This document shows, piece by piece, positions 1-9,240 of a DNA stretch of 64,000 nt. The stretch comes from Rhizobium redzepovicii (GTDB taxonomy: Bacteria > Pseudomonadota > Alphaproteobacteria > Rhizobiales > Rhizobiaceae), in assembly GCF_019793435.1 (NCBI RefSeq), contig NZ_JAILYH010000018.1, forward strand, positions 1-64,000, in the 5' to 3' direction. Each line of letters begins with the position of its first letter. The first letter of the stretch is position 1. Both the position numbers and the translations under genes were made by a program. Below the pieces are notes generated by a model, which ran no database searches, was not told the origin of the DNA, and saw only the letters and a program-made list of their open reading frames with translations.

Positions 1-13
1 CACAATAAGCATC

Positions 14-48
14 CAAACAAAAAGCCTCCGATGAAACCGGAGGCTGTT
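14..48 (-). terminator. Rho-independent terminator hairpin
   Basis: An 8-bp perfect stem (AGCCTCCG at 23-30, CGGAGGCT at 38-45) with a 7-nt loop. Read on the minus strand it is followed by a run of five T then GTTT, the form of an intrinsic terminator. It would stop transcription arriving from the right, leftwards out of the window. No gene ending here is visible inside the window. Confidence 0.6.
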
Positions 49-52
49 GTAA

Positions 53-126
53 CCCCATCGCAGATGGGGGTCCCGTTTGGACGCCGATCACCCCAAATGC
101 GGGGTCCTTATTCCATGCCTAATCAC
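53..126. mobile_element. IS21-like element end (remnant or junction)
   Basis: Two imperfect direct repeats begin GGGGTCC and end near ATCA (67-90 and 101-125), each with a GCC a few bases before the end. A small inverted repeat (CCCCATC 53-59, GATGGGG 63-69) precedes them. Multiple terminal repeats of this GGGGTCC...GCCGATCA type are familiar from the ends of IS21-family elements in rhizobia. The second repeat stops right where homology to DnaE2 begins, so this is probably the junction of an insertion. The transposase genes, if present, lie left of the window. IS family assignment is from memory of typical ends, not from a search. Confidence 0.5.
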
Positions 127-1644
127 ATGTTGCCCCGGCTCAAGCCACGGACATTTTACGATTTGGTCATACAGGTCGCGATCGTGCGGCCTGGTCCGAT
201 CCAGGGCGATATGGTGCATCCCTATCTCCGTCGCCGGGAGGGCAAGGAGGCGGTCGTCTATCCGACGCCGGAACTGGAGGCCGTTCTCGGCAAGACCCTC
301 GGCGTGCCACTCTTCCAGGAGTCAGCGATGAAGGTCGCGATGGTCTGTGCGGGCTTCACCGGCGGCGAGGCCGACCAGCTTCGAAAATCGATGGCGACCT
401 TCAAGTTCACGGGCGGCGTTTCGCGCTTCAAGGACAAGCTCGTGTCCGGCATGATCAAGAACGGGTACACGGCCGAGTTTGCCGAGAAGACCTTCAGCCA
501 GCTCGAAGGATTCGGCAGCTATGGCTTCCCGGAATCCCATGCGGCGTCGTTCGCCTTGATCGCCTATGCCTCCAACTATGTGAAATGCCACCACCCGGAC
601 GTCTTCTGCGCGGCGCTGCTGAATTCGCAGCCGATGGGATTTTACGCGCCGGCCCAAATCGTCGGCTGCGCCAGGAACCACGACGTCGAGATTCGGCCCG
701 TCTGCGTCAACAATTCCCGGTGGGACTGCACGCTCGAGCGTATCGGCGATACCGATCACCACGCCGTCCGCCTCGGGATGCGTATGGTGCGCGGCCTCGC
801 CGCTGCCGACACCGCTCGTATCGTGGCTGCCCGTATGGACCAACCGTTCGAAAGCGTTGACGATATGTGGCGACGGTCCGGAGTCCCAGCGGCTTCTCTG
901 GTCGAGCTCGCCGAGGCCGACGCCTTCCTGCCGTCGCTGGGACTTCAGCGCCGAGACGCCTTGTGGGCGATCAAGGCCCTGCGTGACGAACCCCTTCCGC
1001 TCTTCGCAGCCGCTTCCGAACGCGAGGCGAGGGCGGTCGCCGAACAGCAGGAACCCGAGGTCGCCCTCCGTCAGATGACGGAAGGGCACAACGTTGTCCA
1101 GGATTACAGTCATATCGGGCTGACGCTGCGCGAACACCCTGTCACCTTCCTTCGGACGGCCTTTACGGAGCGCCGGATCGTCACCTGCGCGGAAGCCATG
1201 AACGCGCGGGATGGTCGCTGGTTGATGACCGCTGGCCTAATCCTCGTCCGGCAGAGACCCGGTAGCGCCAAGGGCGTCATCTTCATGACGATCGAGGATG
1301 AGACCGGGCCGGCCAACGTCGTCGTCTGGCCCAAGCTTTTCGAGCAACGCCGTCGCGTCGTCCTCGGCGCATCGATGATCGCGATCAATGGGAGAATTCA
1401 GCGTGAAGGCGACGTCGTTCATCTCGTGGCCCAGCAAGCCTTCGACCTGTCTGGCGATCTCTCCGGGCTGGCCGACCGCGACGCAGAGTTCCGGCTGCCA
1501 ACTGGACGCGGTGACGAGTTCGCGCACGGCCCGCCGGGAGCTCCGGATTCGCGCGACAGCGTGGCGGCCGCAAAGCCGAGGGACATCTTCGTTCCGGATC
1601 TTCATATTGATCAGCTCAAGGTGAAGAGCCGAAGCTTCCATTAA
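127..1644 (+). pseudogene. dnaE2: DnaE2/ImuC error-prone DNA polymerase, C-terminal fragment
   Basis: About 505 residues match the C-terminal half of DnaE2, the alternative DNA polymerase III alpha subunit of the ImuA-ImuB-DnaE2 mutasome used in SOS mutagenesis. Landmarks are [12 protein letters not shown] at the start, [20 protein letters not shown], the [19 protein letters not shown] segment, an OB-fold near the end ([12 protein letters not shown]) and the typical ending [14 protein letters not shown]. Full DnaE2 is about 1,080 residues, so the PHP domain and much of the polymerase core are missing. The reading frame continues upstream to an ATG at 31, but those 32 residues come from IS-like sequence. 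It is probably non-functional; any transcription would start in the insertion. The natural stop codon is intact. Confidence 0.85.
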
Positions 1645-2550
1645 GACGCTGCGCGAGGCCTGCCCGTCAGTGAGATACTGCTTTTCCAAGCTCTCTTGAG
1701 TGGGAGGAGCCGCCCCCTAAGAACGGTAAGCGGCGCTGAGGTTCTGTCCGCGACGACCGACGCGATTTGAGATTGACTCATTCGATAAGAAGAAAAAAAT
1801 GGGAACATGCCAGCAGCAATCATTCCGGCTTGGAGCATTTGGCATGCCCACCATTTTGTACAAAAACGATCATAATATTTCACCCGACGATGTCATGAAG
1901 GTTGCGGTCGAGCCAAGTCAACGAACCTTGTTTCCACCCGGAGAGGACGAAGAAGGTTCTCGGTCTTCACACCATGGTCTCTGGCATGTGCTTTGATAGG
2001 TTCGACGAGCGCGTCCATATGGGCAAGTCGATGGACCTGCTCAAAATGGCCCAGGACGTGGACGATGTGCTCGACAAGCTCGTCATCTACCACCTTTTAC
2101 CGGAAGAGTTTGAAGAGGCCGAGGCCGATTGGGCGCATGAAGGTCAATTCTTCCCCAAGGATAATACCCGCGGTGACGACACGGACACCCGCGAAGACGC
2201 TCGCCCGGCCGCTGCCGAACCACCAGATCGTAGTGACGTCACGGGAGCCCTACGGTTCGACCATCGTGGCCACCTCAGGGGAGCCGGGGTCACAGCCAGC
2301 CTTGCTCTAAGCGAAGAAGGCTGCGCGTTCAATTTATCCATCCAAAAGGAAGTTAGCGCGTGCCATACACAGAGTTCCGCGACATCCGATCGTCCGGTCG
2401 CCAGGTGCCCTGTCGCCAATTCTGTCCGGCAAGCCTCACCAATCGAGGAGAAAGTTCATCGCGCCGGAACGGCTGCGGATTTCCGTCTCGCGATGACATC
2501 ATCGATGTCTTTGATTTCTCGAGCGCCAGCCTTCCTAGCTTTGCATCAAA
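1645..2550. other. 900-bp stretch without a confident gene
   Basis: Several open frames overlap on both strands and none has a family I recognise. The best-looking stretch is plus-strand 1989 to about 2160, whose product is acidic and helical (MDLLKMAQDVDDVLDKLVIY) and lies in a frame open to 2618. A minus-strand frame over 1893-2093 is about equally plausible. Neither has a clear ribosome binding site. This may be degenerated sequence downstream of the truncated dnaE2. Confidence 0.4.
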
Positions 2551-3576
2551 TTATTCCTCGGCGTCGGAATAGTTCTTATATTGTAGCTTTTGAAGCGGGG
2601 CATCCAGCCTCAGGATGAGCCCGGTCGGGGCGTAATCAAGAGAAACCTCTCCGAAAGCAGACAGGCTGGAGCTGACGAGTCGTGTGCCGAACCCCTTCTT
2701 GCTGGGAGCTTCCACCGGCGGACCTCCACCCTCCTGCCAAGTGAAGTTCAGGCTCGGGGCGCCCACCTCGTTTCGCACGGACCATTCGATTTCGACCGTC
2801 CCTGTATCTGCCGAAAGAGCACCATACTTGCTGGCGTTGGTGACGAGCTCGTGCAGCACGAGGCAGAAGCAAAGGGCCGCCTGTGGACCCAATTCAACTG
2901 CAGGACCGCTCGCTTTGAAACGTCCTGACGTCTCAAGTCCGAGATTGATCGCGGTAGCCTCGACGATGGTCGCCATGCTCGTGCCCAGCCAGTTCTGCTG
3001 AAGTAAAATGTCGTGCGCTTTCGAGTAAGCACTGATGCGGGCCGAGATCGACTGCTCCGCATCTTCCATAGAAGTAGCGTTTCGGAAGGATTGGCTGGTG
3101 ATAGCCTGAACGACGGCGAGCGTATTCTTCATGCGGTGCGAGAGTTCATGCATGAGAACACGCTGTCGCTCCTCATTCTCTCGCTGCTCGGTGCGATCTC
3201 TCAGAATCTTTACAAAGCCCTCGACTTCGCCGTCGTCCGACGTCAACGCCATCATCTGGCCAGAGGCCCAGAACAACGATCCGTCCTTGCGAACGTGCCA
3301 GCGCTCATCATTGCCATGGCCTTCCGCTAAAGCGGCGGTCATCTCCCGTTGGACAATCCCCGCCTGCAGGTCTTCCTGCGTGAAAATTACGGCGGCGGGT
3401 TTGCCGATAATCTCAGCCTCGTCCCATCCAAGGATCCGTCGCGCGCCCTCATTCCACGTGGTCACCAAGCCATCCAGATCTGTCGAGATGATCGCATACT
3501 CGATCGCGCTCTGCAGGATCGCTTCGAGAAAGCGCTCTCGCGAGCGGCTGGAACTGGAAAAGAATTTCATCATCAT
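2551..3576 (-). CDS. PAS-domain HWE-family sensor histidine kinase
   Basis: A soluble sensor kinase with an N-terminal PAS domain (AIEYAIISTDLDGLVTTWN through GFVKILRDRT) and a C-terminal HWE/HisKA_2 kinase domain. The phospho-acceptor box is HELSHRMKN, the N-box HELVTNASKYGAL, the family WxE motif is WQEGGGPP, and a GFGTRL motif follows. No transmembrane segment is seen, so it should sense an internal or diffusible signal. Three consecutive ATG codons occur at 3576, 3573 and 3570 with AAGGA upstream; a longer frame to 3654 lacks such support. It diverges from the LOV kinase at 3756. No response regulator is adjacent, so its partner is unknown. HWE kinases are common in Rhizobiales and often act in general stress signalling. 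Confidence 0.88.
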   Translation of the reverse strand: MMMKFFSSSSRSRERFLEAILQSAIEYAIISTDLDGLVTTWNEGARRILGWDEAEIIGKPAAVIFTQEDLQAGIVQREMTAALAEGHGNDERWHVRKDGSLFWASGQMMALTSDDGEVEGFVKILRDRTEQRENEERQRVLMHELSHRMKNTLAVVQAITSQSFRNATSMEDAEQSISARISAYSKAHDILLQQNWLGTSMATIVEATAINLGLETSGRFKASGPAVELGPQAALCFCLVLHELVTNASKYGALSADTGTVEIEWSVRNEVGAPSLNFTWQEGGGPPVEAPSKKGFGTRLVSSSLSAFGEVSLDYAPTGLILRLDAPLQKLQYKNYSDAEE

Positions 3577-3755
3577 TGGGTGTGTCTGATCCTTGCACGG
3601 CCCACAAGGCTGAAAGGCCATCCTGATATATACCGGACGCCGTCGCGTTGGCAAAGGCTGCAGCCGAGAGCCCTGGAGGAGCGATCATAACCTTCTCGGA
3701 AACAAAGATACGCGAGCCACGTTATCAGCCGACGTCTTACAGTGAGCGTGGAAGC

Positions 3756-4793
3756 ATGACAGGCCATCCAAGAGAAAAACTCCACGGGGATTTGCCTTCC
3801 GCATCTTCAAAAGCAGCTTTAGCCGATCGCAAGGAGTTGGCAGCGATCGCATTTGAACGCACCCGGATGCCGATGGTTGTCACTGACGCCCGTAAGCCCG
3901 ACGTGCCGATCGTTCTTGCAAACAAGGCATTCCTTGAACTGACAGGTTACGAACCCCAAGAAGTGCTAGGCCGCAACTGTCGTTTCCTGCAGGGTCCCGC
4001 GACGTCTCCGATCGCCGTCGCCGAAATTCGTGCGGCTATCGCCGGCGAGCGCGAGTGTAGGGTCGAGATTCTCAATTATAAGAAGAGCGGTGAGCAGTTC
4101 TGGAACCGCTTGCATCTAAGTCCTATCCATGGGGATGACGGAAGGATCCTGTATTTCTTTGGATCTCAAATCGACATGACGGAATACCGGCGCATTGAGG
4201 CACTGGAGGCGTCCGAGCACCGCCTGCTGATGGAAGTCGACCACCGATCCAAGAACGTCATGGCGATCGTCGACAGCATCGTCCGCCTGAGCAATGCCGA
4301 TGATCCCGCCCTTTATGCCGCTGCTATTCAACATCGCGTGCAGGCGCTAGCCCGTGCCCATACCTTGCTGGCTGCACGAAGCTGGACAAGCATTTCTCTT
4401 GAGGAACTCATTCGCCAACAGGTAGCGCCGTTCGCGGCCACTCGCACCTTCTTTAGCGGGCCGGATATAAGAATGCCTGCACCGGTCGTCCAGCCCCTTG
4501 CGCTCGTGCTCCATGAGCTCGCTGTCAATGCAGCTCATCACGGTGCGCTTGCCACCGCGCAAGGCAAGCTGTCAATCAGTTGGAAACCTGGACCGTCCGG
4601 GGCGGGCTTTAACATCCGATGGCAAGAGGTGGGCGTCGACGCTCCTCCTAAATCAGCCAAACGAGGTTTTGGCACTGTGATCGTCGGCGCCATGGTCGAA
4701 AAGCAGCTTAAAGGGCGTCTCGAGAAAACCTGGTCGGAGGAAGGACTGCTTATCGACATTGAGGTTCCATCTGGCGCTTCTACCTCCGTCTAA
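3756..4793 (+). CDS. LOV-domain HWE-family histidine kinase (probable blue-light sensor)
   Basis: The N-terminal PAS/LOV domain contains GRNCRFLQGP with the cysteine near residue 75. This is the conserved flavin-adduct cysteine of blue-light LOV photoreceptors (GxNCRFLQ). The LOV core ends around GSQIDMTEYRR. The kinase half has an H-box (VDHRSKN, about residue 163), N-box (HELAVNAAHHGAL), WQEVGVDAPP and GFGTVI motifs of HWE kinases. The start at 3756 leaves a compact protein of about 345 residues; the frame stays open further upstream to 3648. This layout resembles the LOV-HKs of Brucella, Rhizobium and Agrobacterium. It diverges from a PAS-HWE kinase across about 180 bp. A short inverted repeat follows the stop (CACCTT 4797-4802, AAGGTG 4811-4816). 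Confidence 0.9.
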   Translation: MTGHPREKLHGDLPSASSKAALADRKELAAIAFERTRMPMVVTDARKPDVPIVLANKAFLELTGYEPQEVLGRNCRFLQGPATSPIAVAEIRAAIAGERECRVEILNYKKSGEQFWNRLHLSPIHGDDGRILYFFGSQIDMTEYRRIEALEASEHRLLMEVDHRSKNVMAIVDSIVRLSNADDPALYAAAIQHRVQALARAHTLLAARSWTSISLEELIRQQVAPFAATRTFFSGPDIRMPAPVVQPLALVLHELAVNAAHHGALATAQGKLSISWKPGPSGAGFNIRWQEVGVDAPPKSAKRGFGTVIVGAMVEKQLKGRLEKTWSEEGLLIDIEVPSGASTSV

Positions 4794-5028
4794 AGGCACC
4801 TTGGCGGCGCAAGGTGGAAACGGTCCGGTGATCGCCAAGGCGATTTGTCTGACCTTGAACAATTGGGGACCCCTACAATATCATTTTCATCAGGACCATT
4901 GGTGGCACGAAAGGAGGACGGCCGGAATCACACATGCTTGTCTTGGCCGGTTCCAGGGATGTCGAACTCGCCGTGGAACATATGCGCGGCCTGACCGTTG
5001 CACAGATCAGTTTGAAGGGCTGTGTGAA

Positions 5029-5253
5029 ATGCCAAATGAGCGTGCCAACCATGATCATGAGCTTCGCGGCATTGTCGATCACAAACTGACCGCACTCATT
5101 CGGGAAATGGAAGATGCGGATTGGAGCGCCGAGGACGTCGCTTTTGCGATCAACGATGTCCTCAAAAGCAAGTGGCTTGATCGGATCACGGCGCTTCAAG
5201 ACGCACGCGAAGCGGTTCCAAAGGGTTTTCTATCAGACGGGAACGAAGGCTAG
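5029..5253 (+). CDS. Small conserved hypothetical protein (74 aa)
   Basis: This 74-residue acidic protein has the core KLTALIREMEDADWSAEDVA followed by FAINDVLKSKWLDRI. It resembles the 75-residue product at 7156 in having an aromatic/acidic AxW-x-x-[EQ]-[DH]-[VI]-A-x-A-[IV] helix, so the two may belong to one family of small rhizobial proteins. The function is unknown. The ATG at 5029 was chosen because the sequence upstream in this frame does not look coding. A second frame overlaps it (ATG 4934, preceded by AGGAGG), which might be a small upstream ORF. Confidence 0.5.
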   Translation: MPNERANHDHELRGIVDHKLTALIREMEDADWSAEDVAFAINDVLKSKWLDRITALQDAREAVPKGFLSDGNEG

Positions 5254-5289
5254 CGGTCTGTTATCCCGGCGTGAAAAAGGAAACATTTT

Positions 5290-5496
5290 ATGGCCGCGAC
5301 ATTCCAGGTCATCGCCATCAGCTCGCTCGACCCGGAGGGTAGCGACACCTGTAATGAGCCGATGCTCCTTTACCCCGATGCGCTAAAGACTGCGCGGCAA
5401 TTCAAAGCTGATGGCAAAGCGTTTCGGGTGATTGCTAAGGGCGAGCAGTCGGAACAACAGTTGCAGTCGTTCCTGGCGCTCGGCGCGCTCGTATAG
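5290..5496 (+). CDS. Small hypothetical protein (68 aa)
   Basis: The product of 68 residues begins MAATFQVIAISSLDPEGSDT and contains YPDALKTARQFKADGKAFRV. A good ribosome binding site (AAGGA, 8 nt before the ATG) supports translation. No family is recognised. It lies 36 nt after the 74-residue gene in the same direction and could be co-transcribed with it. Confidence 0.5.
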   Translation: MAATFQVIAISSLDPEGSDTCNEPMLLYPDALKTARQFKADGKAFRVIAKGEQSEQQLQSFLALGALV

Positions 5497-5814
5497 TCGG
5501 ATGAGGAAGACGTTGTGGCCGGCTGATTTCGAAGCGGTCGACGCAGGAAACGCCGAAGGTATCGGCTGCTGAGAGGCATCGGACTCAGGACTGTTCACTG
5601 ACCCTTTGTCTCAAGAGCGGGCGCATCAAGCCCGAGGGTATCGCAGACCTACGCGGGCTCGGCGAAGATCAGTCTTTGGTCGGCTTTGCAGGATCGCGTC
5701 CGCGCATCGGGACTCATCCTGGCGATGTCAAGATGCTGATCGTCAACCAGTAAACCCGGCACCGTGTGCTTACGTTGCGGGTTAAGTCGAGACCGGGACG
5801 GGGAGGATCGATTG

Positions 5815-6696
5815 GTGGACCGCACTGCTGAAGATAACGCGGCCCGCCGAGCACGCCGCGCTGAGCGCCGGCAGACGCAGCGCGACGCCAATGTCAATCG
5901 GGCCGCCAAAATGCGTCAGGTACGGCTAGCCGATCCGCAGGCCAACAAATCGACCGAGGATCGAACGGCTGGTCGTATCCACATCGGATGTTCGGGGTGG
6001 TACTATTGGCATTGGAAGGGAAAGTTCTATCCTGCGGATGTTCCGTCGAGTCAATATTTCTCGATCTATCAGAGCAGCTTCAAGACGGTCGAGCTGAACG
6101 CCCCGTTCTATTCGTGGCCGACAATCGGAGCCGTGAAGGCCTGGATCCGCCAGGCCGCGCCGGGTTTCGTCTACACCATCAAGGTCTGCGAGCTGATTAC
6201 CCATATCAAGCGGTTCGAGCACGCGGAAAGTCTGATCCAGGATTTCGGCTATATCGCCGACCTTCTCGGCCCGCAGATGGGCTGCTTTCTCTTCCAGCTG
6301 CCGCCGAGCGTTCGCTACACTCCGCAAATGCTGCAATCTATTTTATCGCAGCTCGATTGCCGCCGCAGGAACGTTGTCGAGTTTCGCCACAAGAGCTGGT
6401 GGAATGAGGAGGTTTTCGAGGCTTTCAAAGCCGCCGGGGCGATTTTCTGCTCTTGCAGCGGGCCCCGGTTACCGGATGAGCTGGTGCGGACCGCCGATGA
6501 CATCTATGTTCGGTTCCACGGAACCAAGCAATGGTATCGCCACGATTACAGCGACGCGGAATTGCTCGAGTGGGTCGAGCGCATTAGGCAAAGCCGGGCG
6601 AAGACGGTATGGGTCTACTTCAACAACGATCGCGACGGACATTCGATCAAGAATGCCAATCGGTTGTCGGAGCTAATGAACATGCCAGCCACGTAG
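5815..6696 (+). CDS. DUF72 family protein (YecE-like)
   Basis: The body from RIHIGCSGWYYWHWKGKFYP to the end matches the DUF72/YecE family, which adopts a TIM-barrel fold of unknown function. Recognisable segments are GCSGWYYWHWKGKFYP near the start, VELNAPFYSWP, a central FLFQLPPSV and the C-terminal YVRFHGT and VWVYFNNDRDGHS. Before the domain there is a basic, Arg/Ala-rich extension not typical of the family. I place the start at GTG 5815 because GGGGAGG lies 8 nt upstream; the frame also allows GTG 5764 and ATG 5911. The gene stands alone. The molecular role of DUF72 proteins is not established. Confidence 0.8.
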   Translation: MDRTAEDNAARRARRAERRQTQRDANVNRAAKMRQVRLADPQANKSTEDRTAGRIHIGCSGWYYWHWKGKFYPADVPSSQYFSIYQSSFKTVELNAPFYSWPTIGAVKAWIRQAAPGFVYTIKVCELITHIKRFEHAESLIQDFGYIADLLGPQMGCFLFQLPPSVRYTPQMLQSILSQLDCRRRNVVEFRHKSWWNEEVFEAFKAAGAIFCSCSGPRLPDELVRTADDIYVRFHGTKQWYRHDYSDAELLEWVERIRQSRAKTVWVYFNNDRDGHSIKNANRLSELMNMPAT

Positions 6697-7155
6697 GACA
6701 AGTGCGCGGGACAAGGCGGCGATCGGGCACAGAAATCGCTCGGCGATCCTTGCGGCCTCGCGAAGCCCCGACGATCAGGCCTCCGGCATTGTAACATCAA
6801 GAGACGTGATCGTTTGACATTCCAACAATTCTCTCCCGCCGGACCTTCCGGCGATCCCTTATGGTCCTTCTAGCCTGATCCCTAGCTCTGGACACATTTG
6901 CTCATGTGTCCGGCTAGACCGACTGCCTTCGAGCCACATCTCTCAGATCAGCGGCTTCAGCCGCTTGACCAGCCACTCCCGCAGAAATGCTGCGCATCTC
7001 GCACAATCGAGCGGCGTAGCCGATGCACTTGGTTTGGAAACAATTCGTAAAACGCGGAAACTTTCTGAGCATGATCGTGCCATGAACCGGTGAATTACTA
7101 TCAGGACGTCCTTCGAAGATTCACCGCCGATTAAACGAAGCAAAGGCGCTAACTC
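6697..7155. other. Intergenic region with one stable hairpin
   Basis: No convincing gene. A strong hairpin lies at 6883-6917: an 8-bp perfect stem (GGACACAT 6890-6897, ATGTGTCC 6904-6911) with a 6-nt loop, flanked by a second pairing of CTAGC with GCTAG. There is no T-run after it, so it is not an obvious intrinsic terminator. An 89-codon minus-strand frame (6943-7212) has no ribosome binding site or recognisable family. Confidence 0.4.
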
Positions 7156-7383
7156 GTGGCTGACATCAATATACCGTCTTCTCCGATCCGAACAAATGAC
7201 AGCGCCTATCAAATCGAATGCAAATTCGCACTCGAGCCTTCACTTACCAGGCTTTTCGAAAAGGCACGCTCCGCCGGCTGGGACCCACAGCACATTGCAC
7301 TCGCAGTCGCCACGCTCGGTTGGGAGCTGCTGCTCGATCCGCGCCATAGCATGCAGCGCGAAGGATTCGGCATTGAACATTAG
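7156..7383 (+). CDS. Small conserved hypothetical protein (75 aa)
   Basis: A GTG-started product of 75 residues with the core FEKARSAGWDPQHIALAVAT followed by LGWELL. It shares the pattern of a Trp-containing acidic helix with the 74-residue protein at 5029, suggesting a small paralogous family. The upstream AAGG is 11 nt from the start, which is weak. Function unknown. Confidence 0.45.
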   Translation: MADINIPSSPIRTNDSAYQIECKFALEPSLTRLFEKARSAGWDPQHIALAVATLGWELLLDPRHSMQREGFGIEH

Positions 7384-7914
7384 ATACCGCGCACGACGGC
7401 TTTAGAGAGGTCCTCGGTCCGTGCGGATTATGCATACGGTTCTCCTGCTTCCCGGCCGAATATATTGGTTATCTCGGAATAGTTCGCCCTGTCGCAGCAC
7501 AGGATGCGCCTCAGAGACTCCTAACCGGATCAACAAGCTCTACGGCAACGGCAAGACCTTGGAACCGCCGACGCAATATCACCGGACCGCGGGCTTCATA
7601 GGCAAGTGACCCTTGCTGATTTTTGCCTTCCGGAACTCCCGACCTGTTATTCATCAACCCGCTTGCTTCGGCCCGTCCGTTAGCATGCCGGTGGGAGGAG
7701 CCCCGTTGGTATGCTGGACAAGCGGGACGCTCGCCGCTTTTCCAAGCCGTTGATCTCGCTCCCGCACCGCACGTCAGAGGCGGCACCAGCAGGAACGACC
7801 TGTCGACCGTTGTCCGGAGCGGCCCCACTCGTCTGTTTTTACACAATTTTACCCAGCCTTTACGCTGCTTAACATTAGACCCGCTACCTTTGGCGATGTA
7901 GTGGGGAACCCGTC
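7384..7914. other. 530-bp stretch without a supported gene
   Basis: Open frames exist on both strands (for example 7623-7901 plus and 7511-7846 minus), but none shows a recognisable domain, a good ribosome binding site or a clear coding bias. I see no repeat or mobile element. Confidence 0.4.
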
Positions 7915-8271
7915 ATGAACATCGAACTGAACGACGGTATATCGCGTAAGTCCCTCCCACCGTGTCGCAGCGTGGAGCATCCACTCAGGACGCCGTTGCT
8001 TTGTCTGATCGCCGGCCTGGTCGCCTCCAGTTCGTCGTCGTCCACCTTTGCCGACGACAGCTCGACCTCCCACACGTCGCTGTTTACTGTCGGGTCCAGC
8101 ATAGCTGACACAGGAACCGGATACTCGTTGTTTCGCGGACCCGAGCATAGCTCCAAAGACTATTGGATTGAATGCTCTTGTTCGAACGGCGCATTGGCGA
8201 TCGGATCTTGTCCTTTCTTGAGATACAAATGCTATTGCGCAGATAAGCCCTCGATCTCCTGCAACCAATGA
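7915..8271 (+). CDS. Hypothetical exported Cys-rich protein (118 aa)
   Basis: A hydrophobic stretch (PLLCLIAGLVA) followed by a Ser-rich segment and an alanine (STFADD) looks like a signal peptide. The C-terminal 35 residues contain seven cysteines (YWIECSCSNG, SCPFLRYKCYC, ISCNQ), which would suit a small disulfide-bonded periplasmic or secreted protein. GGGGA lies 7 nt before the ATG. No family is recognised. It converges on the IalB-like gene. An overlapping minus-strand frame makes this call uncertain. Confidence 0.4.
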   Translation: MNIELNDGISRKSLPPCRSVEHPLRTPLLCLIAGLVASSSSSSTFADDSSTSHTSLFTVGSSIADTGTGYSLFRGPEHSSKDYWIECSCSNGALAIGSCPFLRYKCYCADKPSISCNQ

Positions 8272-8398
8272 TCCGCTCGCCCCGCAACCCAGCCACGCTC
8301 GATTCTGAGCGCTCCGAGCGCTGCGGCTCAACGGTGTCGGCCGGAAGTCCGTCGATCGTTTGGAGAAATGAACGACAACCGCGATGGGAGCGTCGCGA

Positions 8399-9007
8399 TC
8401 ATTGCAGTTCTTCCAGCCGTTCGAGGGAACGAGGAAACCCCTTCAGAGAGATCCGAAAGGTCAACTTTCCACCTGAAGCAAACGAAATGGCGCTGACGGT
8501 TAGCACCTGCGCAGCTTTCATGATGTCTATGGTTCCCTCGGACATGATGAGAAGAACGACGCAACCTTCGGGCAGGCACGTCGCAACATCTGCATGTTGT
8601 TCTGAGGGTTGCGTATCGAGTTCCAGGCGCACGCCTTCCGACAACCTCAGTCCGAGTGGCATCCTGATGAGGACTCTCGTACCCAGTTGTTCAGAAGGGT
8701 AGACCTGTATTGCGAACACAATCAAGCCGCTCTTTGGATCTGCATAAAACTGACCTGCGGCACATTGCTTTCCGACATCGCCGTTCGTGCATTCAACGCC
8801 CCAGTCATCATATTTCTCCTTTATCCCATCGGCACCGACGAGGAGATGTTCGATCGGCGCAGCAGTGCTCGGGGCCAACCATCCGGCGTGGTTGTATCCA
8901 GGCTCCGATTTCCATGAGGGCTCATCGGGTGTTTTTGGTTCGGCCGCTTCTGTCGCAGTCAAACCCGACAAGAACAACGCGAACACGCTCGCCAGTCTCA
9001 GCCGCAA
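8399..9007 (-). CDS. IalB-like invasion-associated locus B family protein
   Basis: The C-terminal 150 residues match the IalB family: DDWGVECTNG, a Cys in KQCAAGQFY, then VLIRMPLGLRLSEGVRLELD, a CLPEGCVVLL segment with paired cysteines, and a final KLTFRISLKGF. These are small exported proteins of alphaproteobacteria first named for Bartonella erythrocyte invasion; their biochemical role is not settled. I prefer a TTG start at 9007, which has GGGAGG 7 nt upstream and yields a good signal peptide (RLRLASVFALFLSGLTATEA). A longer TTG-started frame to 9118 would bury that signal. Confidence 0.75.
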   Translation of the reverse strand: MRLRLASVFALFLSGLTATEAAEPKTPDEPSWKSEPGYNHAGWLAPSTAAPIEHLLVGADGIKEKYDDWGVECTNGDVGKQCAAGQFYADPKSGLIVFAIQVYPSEQLGTRVLIRMPLGLRLSEGVRLELDTQPSEQHADVATCLPEGCVVLLIMSEGTIDIMKAAQVLTVSAISFASGGKLTFRISLKGFPRSLERLEELQ

Positions 9008-9240
9008 ACTCAAACCTCCCGACGGTGTTCGCTCGCCATCTGCAACAACCCCATCCCCAAACCCTGCGTCGATCGTTGGCGATCTCGCACTCTCGCAGTG
9101 CTGGGGAGGAGTTTTCAATGCAATGGCTCTAGCAGCTTAAATTTCTCGGCGATGTCGGGATGTTTCTGGAGATTTCCCACAGACGAAAACGAGAATCGGA
9201 AGCCGGAATGGAAGAAGAAATTAATCACCGAGGTTGGCCA

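Noticed and set aside
322-1137. 271-codon minus-strand frame over dnaE2
   Set aside because: It lies wholly antisense to a clear DnaE2 coding sequence and has no recognisable domain.
5517-5753. Open frame ending GEDQSLVGFAGSRPRIGTHP... before the DUF72 gene
   Set aside because: It looks somewhat protein-like near its end, but has no ATG, GTG or TTG start with a ribosome binding site and no recognised family.
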